A DNA stretch of 64,000 nt. Origin: JAJDYQ01 sp965214035 (lineage in GTDB: Bacteria > Pseudomonadota > Gammaproteobacteria > JAJDYQ01). The DNA is taken from assembly GCA_965214035.1 (NCBI GenBank), contig OZ243932.1, positions 1,426,001-1,490,000 on the forward strand, in the 5' to 3' direction. The translations under genes were made by a program, and so were the position numbers. Shown here piece after piece: positions 9,701-17,764 of the stretch (position 1 is the stretch's first letter; every line of letters begins with the position of its first letter). A model generated the notes under the pieces. It was not told where the DNA came from and did no database searches. It saw only the letters and a list, made by a program, of their open reading frames with translations.

Positions 9701-12700
9701 GTGCGGGAGCCGCCGTTCAGGGCAACCGTCTGTGCGCCGCTGGTGGTGATAAAACCGCTGCCGCCGCTGATATTGAGCATCAGGGTCAGGGCGTCCGTCG
9801 GCGGTGGTGTGGCCGTCAGGGTAAAGCTGGCACTGCCCATTCCTTCCGTGACCGTGGCACCGCCGGTGATGGTGATCATCGGCATGACAATGGCATCGTT
9901 GACCTGCACACTGAAATGGTCGGGTGAATCCGGATCGGCACCGCCACCCACATTCGTGTTCAGACTGCTGTGGTCAAAGCCATTGGTGACCGTGCCGTCC
10001 GGCCCCAGGGCAATGATGAAGGTCTCGGAGCCGCTGCCCTCCATCGTATTGTCGCCGATGGCGGTCAAGGTCAGTTGGGCACTCTGTGCGCCAGCATTCT
10101 CAAAGCGCAGCAGCGGAGTCATTGTGTTCTCATTGGACAGAACCACACCCGTGCCTGATTGTCGTGCCAGGCTCCAGTCCGCCGGTTCGACATCGGTACC
10201 GGCTATGCTCAGCGGTACCTCGATGATTTCGCCGGCGATCAGGGCACGACCTAACTCGACCGTGAAGGTAACGGCCTGACCTTCATCAATGGCGCCCGTG
10301 CTGCCGGTGCGGGTCAGGCTGACTTCGGTCGGGTCGTCGTCATCAACCATGACCATCAGGTCGTCAATGCTGAGGCCGCTGTATTGGCTATCGCCGCTCA
10401 GGGTATGGCTGATGGCGACACGGCGATCGCTGGCATCGTCGTCATTGTTATCCTGACCGGTGACGATGAGGGTCTGCGGTTGGTTCCAGTCCGTGCTGGT
10501 AAAGGTCAGGGTGGTGTCGGTCATCGTGATGCCGGTGCCGGGAGCAGCGGTGACGGTGACGCTGGCGGTTGGCTGTGAGGTCAGTACCACCCTGTAGCTG
10601 TCGGTGCCGCCGTTTTCAGCGACACGGGTGACGCTACCGGTCCCGGTGATCAGGATATCGGCCTGGTCGTTGTCATTGACAGTCAGTTGTACCATGGCCG
10701 GGCTGCCGGCGGCATAGCCGGTCACGGAGGAAACATCAATGGTCAGCATACCATCCGCCCCATCCTGATCATTGTCGGTCACGCTGACCTCAAATTGCAG
10801 GGTCGGATCCAGGCTGGTGTCGGCCTGAACCAGCATCAACTCATAGCCGTCGCTGATCCTCAGCAAGGGACGGACATCGATCAGCATAAAGCTCTCGCCG
10901 GTATCCGGTGATACGGTGATCTGTATCATGCGGGCACCGCCTTCTTCAATGCTGGTATGGTCGCCCACCACTTGTACGCTCAGGGTCGGATCGTCGTTGT
11001 CGGCGACGGTGAGCTGTACCAGGTCAAGCTCACGGTCAGTGCGATAATCACCGCTGTCGCCCTGACTGATGGCATGGGTGATGGTGCCAGAGCGTGCATC
11101 GCCGGCGTTGTGCACCGCGTCATCCATGCCGGTCACGGTGACCGTCTGTGCCTGATTCCAGTTACTCTGGGTAAAGGTCAGCATGTCATTATTGACGGTG
11201 GCGACCGTGCCCGAATCAACCGTGATGATGACCTCGCCGGCCGGGGCCGAGGTCAGTACCACGGTATAGTTGTTGGTGCCGTCTTCATCCACGGCCAAGG
11301 TGGTCGGCTGTACGGTGATACCGGCCGTATCGTCTTCGGTGATGGTGACCGTGACTTCACCGGTGACGGTGGCATAGTCGCCACCGGTGGCGGTGTGCAA
11401 CAGGGCGATCGGGTCATCCGATTGGGCGTCGTCGTCCGACCCGGCGGTGACCGTGATGGTCTGCGGCTGGTTCCAGTTCTGGGTGGTGAAGTTGAGGGTA
11501 TCATCACTCAGGGTCAGATCGGTACCGGCCTGACCGCTTACAGTAATGGCCACTGGTGCATTGGGCTGGGTAACCAGAGACACGGTGTAGGTCGCCGTAT
11601 CGCTCTCGTCAATGGTCAGCATGGATGGATTCAGTACCAGCGCCGGTTGTTCGTTGATCCTGAAGGCAATCGTTCGGGTGGTGCTGACCGGACCGCCGCC
11701 CCGAGCGTCCTGTATTCCCGCATCGCCGTCCGGGCTTGCTAATTCCGATGTTGCAAACTCCATGGTGATGACCTCGCCGGGGTCAGAGATACCATCTGCG
11801 ATGGCCGTCACGGTCAGTGTGGCGGTCGTGGCAGAGCCGGAAGTCTGGCCGGTAAATACGATTCCAGGGTTCCCGGAGGCCAGAGCCTCGTAACTCACGC
11901 CGTCCGCCGGTATGCCGGCCAGGGTATAGTCCGTATTCACCGTGGCGGTGCCGCCAAGTTCGAGCGAGAGGACTTGGGTCTCACCCGAAACCAGCGGACG
12001 GTTCAGGGTCAGGGTAATCTGTTTGCGGGCGCCTTCATCGAGGTCGCCGGCCGGATTTTCGGCCAGGGTGACGATGGTTCTGTCGTCGTCGCGCACCGTG
12101 ATGGTAACCGTGTCGGTGCCGGCGGTATAGCCGGTACCGTCATTGATTGTCACCGTGACCTCGCCTCTGGCTTCATCGACTTCATCGTCGGTGATCGGAA
12201 TCGTGTAGCTGGCCGCGGTGGTGCCGGCCGGGAAGGTGACGGCCTGACTGTTTTCGTCACCGGCAGCGACAAAGTTCTGGCCATCGGTTTCGTCTTCAGA
12301 GACGGTTAAATTAATGGTCAGATCTGTGGCCGGTGGTTTGTTCGCCGTCAGTGTGTAGGTGAGCGTGCCGGCTCCCTCGGTGGCCGGACTGCCGCCGGCA
12401 ATGCTGATGGCCGGTGGAACATCCAGTACTGTCACTTCAATGACGTCATCGACCCGTTGACCGGTGGCGTAGCCGGCCGCTCCATTGGTCACAAAATGAC
12501 GAATGAGCACTGTGCGGGTATCGGTCGTGTCATCATCGACACCGGTGATAATGACCGTCTGCGGCTGGTTCCAGTTACCTGCGATAAATTCCAGCACGGC
12601 TGTGCCAGCGGGTGAATCACCGGAGCGGTGCAGGGTCACGCCCGGCATGGCGGCTCTGGCTTCAATGATGACATTGTCCGCCGGCGGTGAATCCAGCACG

Positions 12701-15600
12701 ACGGTGTAGGCGGCGGTGCCGCCGCTCTCGGCCAAGGTGAGAGCGGTCGGGTTGAAGGTGATGCCGGCGGTATCGTCGTCGGTGACCGTCACCGTGACGC
12801 TGTCAATGGTCAGAGTGGTCGGGTAGCCAGTGCTGTCCTCTGTGGCACTGATGGTGTGGCGGATGACTGCCGTGCGTTGATCGCCGGTATTATCAATGTC
12901 GTCATCGACACCGGTGATGGTGACGGTTTGCACCTGCTGCCAGTTGGCACTGGTGAATAAAAGCTGTGGCGGTGCCACCGTGACGCCGGCGGCGGCCGTG
13001 ATGTCCAGGGTCACGATGCCACCCGGTCGTGTGTTCAGGTGCACGGTGTAATCGTCCATGCCGCTGTTCTCGGCCACCGTGGCGGTCGATTCACTGATGA
13101 GCACGCCGGCGGCATCGGTGTCGGTGACGGTCACATCGAACACAATGGCCTCCAGTTCGGCATAGATACTGTCGATCGATGTGATGGTATGGGTCAGTGT
13201 CCCTTCATAGTTGCCGCTGTCGGCCATGGCACTGACCGTGACAGCCTGCGGCGTATTCCAGGCTTCCGGAGTGAAGGTCAAGCTGTCCTTGTCCAGCATC
13301 AGATCGGTGCCGTCATGACCGCTGATGGTGACCGTCACAGCCGCCGTCGGCTGGCTGGTCAGACGCACCGTGTAGTCGGCCTGACTGCCTTCTGGCACGG
13401 TGAAGGGAGCGGGCTCCAGCCTCAGACCGGCTGTGTCACCAAAATCAATGATTGATATCGTTGCCATAGGTCTGGCACCGGCGGCCAGACTGTCTGGCAG
13501 CTCGCCAAAAGCTATCGTCAATGTTTCGGTAGGCTCGACGATGTTGTCTGCAATCAGTGGGATATCGACTTTCCCGACTACTGCTCCAGGCTGGAAGAAC
13601 AGTGTATTTTCGATGATCTCATAATCCTGCCCGGCGATGGCAGTACCATCGCTGATCTGCACCGGTACCTCTAAGACATCCGGCAGCGGTCGCGACAGCC
13701 GGGCAACTGGCTGCGCCGGGCCGTCATCCTCAAGTACTTGATAGTTATCCAGCGTAAAGGCAATGGTCGGAGAACCGGTAGTGGTGGCATCATCATCGAG
13801 GATGGCAAGCTCAAACTGATTGATGCGGCCTAAACCACCGCTGCCCAGACCAAATGCAGCATCATCTGCAAAGCCATGAGCAGGCCGACGTGAGGTGCCG
13901 AACAGAAAGGTGATAGTGCGCTTACCATCCACCCGATCCGCATTCGCATTATCGATGGCGGTCAGCCGCAGCATCGCCTGCCGGGCACCGGCACCGGCAA
14001 AGCGCAGCAGACCCCCATTTTGCTCGTCAATTGTGGCTAACTGCCCGCGACCCACCGGGTGATCGCCGGACTTGAGCAGGGTCACGCCGGTATTGGCCTC
14101 GTCTTCATTGAGCACCAGCGTGTAGTGCTGCGTCTGATCGGTAACATAGGGAATGGTTGCCTGCTGACCGGCCAGCAGCGGTTGGCCCAGAGTCACGGTA
14201 ATGTCCAGAAAATTATCCGCACCGGATTCCGTGATGGTTGTGAACAGGAATACATCCTCACCCCCATCAGAGATTCTATAGGGACGCGAGTGTGTCATGG
14301 TGAAGGCAGTTCGCTCGTTGTCCCAGACGCTGACTGTGGCGGTGGTGTCTGCCGAGGCACCCGGTCCGTAGTCATCACCGTCGGTCACGGTCACGCTGAC
14401 CGCACCGTCCGGTTCATCGATAGTGTCATTTTGGGTCGGCACCGTGTAGCGCACCGTGGTCTGACCGACCGGCAGCATAACCGTGTGCGCACCGGCGGCA
14501 CTGTCCGATAGAAAACCGGTGGTATCACCAGTCTCCTCCACCGTCAGGCGAATGGTCAAATCCCTGTCGGGTGCCGGATCGGCCGTGATGATAAAATCGG
14601 CCGGACTGCCCTCGGTCACGCCCACGCCGCTGTCCGCGGCAATGGTGACCGCCGGCACTTGATCGTTAATGACCGCCACTACCACATCCTGCAGAGCCAA
14701 ACGACTGGCCTGATAGGCGGCACTGTCGCCGGTGGTAATCGCATGACTGACCGTGAGCAGACGCACATCACCGGTATTTTCAATGCCGTCACTGATGGCC
14801 GCTACGGTGACCCTTTGCGACTGGCGCCAGTTGCCATTCGTGAAGGTCAGTACCTGACTGGCTCCAGCCGTGCCACCGGCTATATTGACTGTCGCCAGTT
14901 CGGGCATGTCCGACTCCAGGGTGATGACCACATCACCGGCCGGTTGTGTGTCGAGCACTGCGGTGTAGGTGGCCGTGCCGCCTTCCCGGACTACCACGGT
15001 CGATGGCGAGAAGGTTACACCGGCCTCATCATCCACCACCGTGGCCAAGACCCCATCGAGAGCCAGTCCGGAGGTGTAGGCGTTACCGTCGCCTGTTGTA
15101 ATCATATGTTCGATAGTGGCGGTGTTACGGTTCATGCCCACTACAATAACGGTCTGCGGCTGGTCCCAGTTGGTCGAGGTAAAGGTCAGGGTGGCCGTAC
15201 CGCCCGCCACATTGACGGTCAGTACGCCGACATTATCCGGGGCTGCGGTGATGGTGACATCGCCATCCGGTCGGGTGTTGAGTACCACGGTGTAGCTGCC
15301 GGTGCCGCCGTCCTCGGCCACGATCAGGCTGGATGAGGACAGTGTCACGCCGGCCGCCATCTGGGCGGCGACCTGGGTCGGCAGGCCGATGAGCAGAATC
15401 GGCAAAAACAGGCTGTGACACAGCCGGCGGACGGCTGGGCTGATGGACTCAGGGCAGGCGGATTCGGGCAGAGAGGACAGGGTTCCGATGGTATATCCTG
15501 CCACCCGGGACAGCATCGCCATGAGGCGCCTCATGGCCGACTTCCCCACCATTTTTTGAGGGGGGGGGGGGGGGGGGGGGGGGGGGCAGCATGGCGACAA
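6757..15600 (-). CDS. Giant autotransporter with Calx-beta-like repeats; reading frame entered through a poly-C tract
   Basis: The uninterrupted frame is 2947 codons (TTG at 15600), but 15600 is unlikely to be the main start: the ATG with the strong ribosome site is at 15707, in another frame across the 27-C tract (15560-15586). After the tract comes a long signal-peptide region with hydrophobic core LFLPILLIGLPTQVAAQ. The passenger is about 2500 residues of beta-sandwich repeats. At least 11 share a W-x3-Q core (NWNQPQTVTVTG and variants), ending in V-x-V-x-DDD as in Calx-beta modules; others have a VTEG...DE..G.VTVTV pattern. The last ~300 residues look like an autotransporter barrel (GTSIWGQAAY onward, alternating strands) ending in EWKLNW, a terminal aromatic residue as expected for BAM recognition. 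Predicted role: surface adhesin or biofilm protein; the ligand is unknown. It is more GC-rich than the neighbouring genes. Confidence 0.85.
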   Translation of the reverse strand: MSPCCPPPPPPPPPQKMVGKSAMRRLMAMLSRVAGYTIGTLSSLPESACPESISPAVRRLCHSLFLPILLIGLPTQVAAQMAAGVTLSSSSLIVAEDGGTGSYTVVLNTRPDGDVTITAAPDNVGVLTVNVAGGTATLTFTSTNWDQPQTVIVVGMNRNTATIEHMITTGDGNAYTSGLALDGVLATVVDDEAGVTFSPSTVVVREGGTATYTAVLDTQPAGDVVITLESDMPELATVNIAGGTAGASQVLTFTNGNWRQSQRVTVAAISDGIENTGDVRLLTVSHAITTGDSAAYQASRLALQDVVVAVINDQVPAVTIAADSGVGVTEGSPADFIITADPAPDRDLTIRLTVEETGDTTGFLSDSAAGAHTVMLPVGQTTVRYTVPTQNDTIDEPDGAVSVTVTDGDDYGPGASADTTATVSVWDNERTAFTMTHSRPYRISDGGEDVFLFTTITESGADNFLDITVTLGQPLLAGQQATIPYVTDQTQHYTLVLNEDEANTGVTLLKSGDHPVGRGQLATIDEQNGGLLRFAGAGARQAMLRLTAIDNANADRVDGKRTITFLFGTSRRPAHGFADDAAFGLGSGGLGRINQFELAILDDDATTTGSPTIAFTLDNYQVLEDDGPAQPVARLSRPLPDVLEVPVQISDGTAIAGQDYEIIENTLFFQPGAVVGKVDIPLIADNIVEPTETLTIAFGELPDSLAAGARPMATISIIDFGDTAGLRLEPAPFTVPEGSQADYTVRLTSQPTAAVTVTISGHDGTDLMLDKDSLTFTPEAWNTPQAVTVSAMADSGNYEGTLTHTITSIDSIYAELEAIVFDVTVTDTDAAGVLISESTATVAENSGMDDYTVHLNTRPGGIVTLDITAAAGVTVAPPQLLFTSANWQQVQTVTITGVDDDIDNTGDQRTAVIRHTISATEDSTGYPTTLTIDSVTVTVTDDDTAGITFNPTALTLAESGGTAAYTVVLDSPPADNVIIEARAAMPGVTLHRSGDSPAGTAVLEFIAGNWNQPQTVIITGVDDDTTDTRTVLIRHFVTNGAAGYATGQRVDDVIEVTVLDVPPAISIAGGSPATEGAGTLTYTLTANKPPATDLTINLTVSEDETDGQNFVAAGDENSQAVTFPAGTTAASYTIPITDDEVDEARGEVTVTINDGTGYTAGTDTVTITVRDDDRTIVTLAENPAGDLDEGARKQITLTLNRPLVSGETQVLSLELGGTATVNTDYTLAGIPADGVSYEALASGNPGIVFTGQTSGSATTATLTVTAIADGISDPGEVITMEFATSELASPDGDAGIQDARGGGPVSTTRTIAFRINEQPALVLNPSMLTIDESDTATYTVSLVTQPNAPVAITVSGQAGTDLTLSDDTLNFTTQNWNQPQTITVTAGSDDDAQSDDPIALLHTATGGDYATVTGEVTVTITEDDTAGITVQPTTLAVDEDGTNNYTVVLTSAPAGEVIITVDSGTVATVNNDMLTFTQSNWNQAQTVTVTGMDDAVHNAGDARSGTITHAISQGDSGDYRTDRELDLVQLTVADNDDPTLSVQVVGDHTSIEEGGARMIQITVSPDTGESFMLIDVRPLLRISDGYELMLVQADTSLDPTLQFEVSVTDNDQDGADGMLTIDVSSVTGYAAGSPAMVQLTVNDNDQADILITGTGSVTRVAENGGTDSYRVVLTSQPTASVTVTAAPGTGITMTDTTLTFTSTDWNQPQTLIVTGQDNNDDDASDRRVAISHTLSGDSQYSGLSIDDLMVMVDDDDPTEVSLTRTGSTGAIDEGQAVTFTVELGRALIAGEIIEVPLSIAGTDVEPADWSLARQSGTGVVLSNENTMTPLLRFENAGAQSAQLTLTAIGDNTMEGSGSETFIIALGPDGTVTNGFDHSSLNTNVGGGADPDSPDHFSVQVNDAIVMPMITITGGATVTEGMGSASFTLTATPPPTDALTLMLNISGGSGFITTSGAQTVALNGGSRTVTYLIATQGDAVDEPNGTVTVTVGTGTGYEVGDPSVASVGVHDDDATPVTLVGTADDVAEGGSKQLTLTLGRALTAGEQLTVPLTFGGTAVFGTDYTLTGTTANGVDYSDLAGGSVTFSAGGEVATLTLMAQTDAVAETGGETVRIALGTLDSSSGTNLGGGASGTGNVDFTIQEQPAIVLTPTRLTLIEGDSATYRISLATAPSADVMVTLTGTNAELEADDTTLTFTSQNWGNPQTVTLTAVTDSNTVTDQVTLTHSADSNYGEVTADLEVIITDSSPQLQFSSTEIELDEGGTTSYTVRLSARPIAEVMVMLSGHAGTSLTVNPLALTFSTMNWNETQVITLTAGTDSNSVNETITLTHSADAGFGEVSRDVTVTMTDTDTPDSTGNLVLSESSLNMKENDTASYTVVLDTRPSGDVTVRVSSGDATRLRVTGGDSLLFTLTNWNRAQTVTVMARDDADSDANQVILTHTADAGYDPVTLPVKIADDDESTDMTAMQAAQQMWLPRFGLTAVEHMLGGLDYRFTASSQPGLSGNLNGLPRGQSFNAARLLSSRGSPDASAMGIEQLGAGSSDRPRKLSRTLSLPKLLPSLLRGSHFTFTDQDGTSIWGQAAYTKYKDGEEAGTSIDGEVTTAMLGIDRDNGQTLVGLALAYSDSDGEWQDASDEGKQSGMLVSMLPYLRYDLSERLQLWGAASYGRGDLKQTLQNGMESKHNLVQLSATAGLRGTLLERPVEEGGLTLELISGLTLARIEADDSRVMAGTEADTQRFRMGLAWSWQLPEEDGVRLTPELELGLRYDGGDTSEGFGLELGGGLSWQTPAKGLTVDVRGRYLLEHEAAEREEWGLSGSLRYEAWPNSAYGPSFSLRHEYGNAPAASGLDRLLSDSLTDALEEEDNRHTAAVSSRWTLKGEWGFALTDDATGIPYASLSASDAKRDLTLGWRLLSNPAGLKSKLDIKAIRREQDDNNPRHSVGAEWKLNW

Positions 15601-15707
15601 TATGGCGACAGCCGGGCCTGGCCTTTCGTCATCGCCATGGTTGCAGTATCTGTCGTCAGCACCGGACCGGTGTTGCTGTCCGGCAATGTTTGTACTGTGT
15701 TATTCAT
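15531..15707 (-). other. Leader reading frame of the autotransporter, out of frame in this assembly (OFF state)
   Basis: ATG at 15707 has the best ribosome site of the region and opens MNNTVQTLPDSNTGP. The frame passes through the C tract as a proline run and then stops at TGA 15531-15533, giving a 58-aa peptide. Shortening the tract to 25 C or lengthening it to 28 C would join this leader in frame to the autotransporter body (about 2982 aa). With 27 C it is out of frame. This is seen directly in the sequence; that it acts as a genetic switch is inference. Confidence 0.75.
15560..15586 (-). repeat. Homopolymeric tract of 27 C (27 G on the + strand)
   Basis: The run is uninterrupted and lies inside the 5' coding part of the autotransporter gene, between the signal-peptide region and the upstream starts. 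Homopolymers of this kind are the standard substrate for slipped-strand mispairing in phase-variable surface genes. Its exact length in this assembly may also reflect sequencing error or a mixed population. Confidence 0.95.
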
Positions 15708-15714
15708 TACATTT

Positions 15715-15720
15715 CCTCCT
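15715..15720 (-). promoter_or_regulatory. Strong Shine-Dalgarno of the autotransporter leader
   Basis: AGGAGG 7 bases before ATG 15707 on the minus strand. Neither TTG 15600 nor ATG 15592 nor the post-tract ATG 15552 has a comparable site. This decides the true translation start and shows that the poly-C tract is translated. Confidence 0.85.
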
Positions 15721-15922
15721 GTGAGCCAATTTGTATGACATTTGTTCCATTGCAGGCGGGTCCGACATTACCGGCTGACCTGCACCATTTGCCCATTATG
15801 TATCAGACCGGCAGCATACTGCAAGTTTTCCGAACCGGCAACATTTCCAGCATCATTCTAACATGAAAACGGGGCACCGGAGCAGGTTTTCCCGGCAAGT
15901 CTCTGAACAGGCGGTGTCTGCA

Positions 15923-16723
15923 TCAGTAACCCCAGAAATTTTTGAGCATGTCGGAATAGCCCTGGTAAAGCCCGGAATCGGCTTCTTCAAAACCGGGCAG
16001 GTTGATTTGTTGCAGCATTTGCTGGCCTTCGGGCAGGTTGGCTGCCTGTACCAGGGTGGCACGCAGGGCTGTTACGACATCTTCGGGTACGTCGGGTGAT
16101 ACCGATATGGCCATGTGTGGCCATTGTTCTTCTGTGGCAACGACATTCAATCCGGGATTGGCTCCGACCAGCGGGGTGGGAATGACGGCGCCGTGCACGC
16201 TTTTGTCCAGGACTTTGCTGATGGCATTCTGGGCATCAGTGGCTTCAACCAGCATGGGCTGGCGCATGGGGTTGTCAAAAAAAGTGTCCAGTATCAGTCC
16301 ACCACGACTCGGCGAGGTCAGGCTGGCAATGCGTTTGCCAATCAGCTCGGATGGCTCAAAGGCCAGTGTGTCTTCGCCGGTCACCAGGGTAAAGCTGACC
16401 ACTCCAGCGACTTTGGCAATGACGCTGTAGTCCATTTTCTGGATGCGGTAGTCGGTCAGGTGGGCAGCATCCATGATTATATCATACCGGCCCTTTGACA
16501 TTTCCTGCCAGTAGCTGATGAAGTTGGGGGTGGTTTGCAGGCTGAGGCTTTGGCCGGTGCGGTCTTGCAGGTAGTCGATCAGCGGAGTATAGGCCGCTTC
16601 GGTCTCCGAGGCCGGCAGGATCGGCTGAATAATAAAGGTGTAGGGTGCTGCAACGGTCGCGCCTGATAGTCCCAGCAGCAGGATCATCGCTACCAGTGTT
16701 CGGCTGATTGGTGTGTGCTTCAT
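15923..16723 (-). CDS. PhnD-like periplasmic binding protein (phosphate/phosphite/phosphonate type)
   Basis: The start is set at ATG 16723, giving 266 aa beginning MKHTPISRTLVAMILLLG, a Sec signal peptide cleaved near TVAA-PYTF. The upstream in-frame ATG at 16804 has no ribosome site and would bury the signal. The mature part shows the PhnD-family plan: a two-lobe fold with TPLIDYLQDRTGQSL (lobe 1), GRYDIIMDAAHLTDY, GKRIASLTSPSRGG and a late LRATLVQAANLPEGQQML helix. PhnD-type proteins deliver phosphonate or phosphite to an ABC permease, but many orphan members have other roles. No permease or ATPase is near. It lies upstream of the autotransporter gene on the same strand with a 215-bp gap. 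The ligand is unknown. Confidence 0.82.
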   Translation of the reverse strand: MKHTPISRTLVAMILLLGLSGATVAAPYTFIIQPILPASETEAAYTPLIDYLQDRTGQSLSLQTTPNFISYWQEMSKGRYDIIMDAAHLTDYRIQKMDYSVIAKVAGVVSFTLVTGEDTLAFEPSELIGKRIASLTSPSRGGLILDTFFDNPMRQPMLVEATDAQNAISKVLDKSVHGAVIPTPLVGANPGLNVVATEEQWPHMAISVSPDVPEDVVTALRATLVQAANLPEGQQMLQQINLPGFEEADSGLYQGYSDMLKNFWGY

Positions 16724-16933
16724 GGTTTTCAGTGCCTTGTACAGGGGCCTCGTGTGGCTGTCGTCAGGGTGTTTGGCCGGTTTCCGGCATTTCCATATTG
16801 ACATTATAGTATAGATGTCAGCATTTTCATCAATATGTCATTTCATGTTTTTCCTGTTTTGAGGTGAACCGGGGCTTGACGATTTTTTCGGGCGGCCTAG
16901 ACTGTGTCCTTTTGCTGCCTGGAGGGTAGAGTC

Positions 16934-17491
16934 ATGGTCAGTCTGGAAACACCGGTTTGTGATTTTAACCGGCCTGCAATCGATTTTTCGTTGTCCGGCG
17001 TCGATGGCAGGACATGGTCATTAAAGGATTGTGCGGGCGAAAAGGGCCTGCTGGTCATGTTTATCTGCAATCATTGTCCTTATGTGAAGGCTGTCAGGGA
17101 CAGGATTGTGCGCGATACGGATGAGCTTAAGCAACTGGGATTGCATAGTGTCGCTATCATGTCCAACGATGCAACACAGTATGAGGAGGATTCTTTTGTG
17201 AATATGCAAAAGATCGCCGAGGAGTGCCGCTTCGGCTTTCCTTATCTGCTGGATGAAACGCAGGCTGTAGCCAGGGCTTATGGCGCGGTGTGTACGCCTG
17301 ATTTTTTTGGCTATAACGCCGATCTGAAATTGCAGTACCGCGGTCGCCTGGATGAAAGCCGCAAGGAGGCCGCCAGCCCCACGGTACGACGGGATCTTTT
17401 TGAGGCCATGAAGCGGGTCGCCGAGACAGGTCAGGGTCCGACCGAGCAGATCCCCAGCATGGGGTGTTCCATCAAGTGGATCGGTGAATAG
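16934..17491 (+). CDS. Thioredoxin-fold (AhpC/TSA-like) protein with CxxC
   Basis: 185 aa from ATG 16934, chosen because GGAGGG precedes it and the fold begins right after it; the frame is also open from 16904. The segment SLKDCAGEKGLLVMFICNHC enters a CxxC site (C45-N-H-C48-PYVKA) at the start of the first helix, as in the peroxiredoxin/thioredoxin-like family that carries CNHCPYV. A cis-proline region follows in CTPDFFGYNADLKLQYRGR. There is no signal peptide or membrane segment, so it is cytoplasmic. The family is widespread and annotated as redox or alkyl-hydroperoxide-reductase-like; the substrate is not established. It is a single gene between the PhnD-like gene (divergent) and tkt. Confidence 0.85.
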   Translation: MVSLETPVCDFNRPAIDFSLSGVDGRTWSLKDCAGEKGLLVMFICNHCPYVKAVRDRIVRDTDELKQLGLHSVAIMSNDATQYEEDSFVNMQKIAEECRFGFPYLLDETQAVARAYGAVCTPDFFGYNADLKLQYRGRLDESRKEAASPTVRRDLFEAMKRVAETGQGPTEQIPSMGCSIKWIGE

Positions 17492-17764
17492 CAGAATTCC
17501 TTCCCGACGGTCGGTGTGTTGCTCTGCAATGAGCGGCAGCCGGCCTCTTCTATTCTGTTCTGTTTATGTACCTATAAGCGATATTGCCTGTCTGGTGTGT
17601 TGCGGGTAGCTGATGGTTCGGCGATAATGGCTGGTCTTGTTACCGGCATACAGAATCAGATCGTCAGGATGGTTCTTGCCACGATATTGCGGAATGGGGC
17701 TGATTTTTGCCGTCGGCACCGCCGGGTTTGATAGTCGCCGGGTGTATGTTTTGAGGAGAATATT

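Noticed and set aside
9304..13624. Several + strand open frames of 70-260 codons inside the autotransporter gene
   Set aside because: They are antisense shadows of GC-rich repeat DNA; the low-complexity composition repeats in each and no ribosome site was seen.
17492..17764. tRNA or small ORF in the gap before tkt
   Set aside because: No cloverleaf or CCA-bearing end was seen and the short open frame there lacks a ribosome site; probably just the tkt promoter region.
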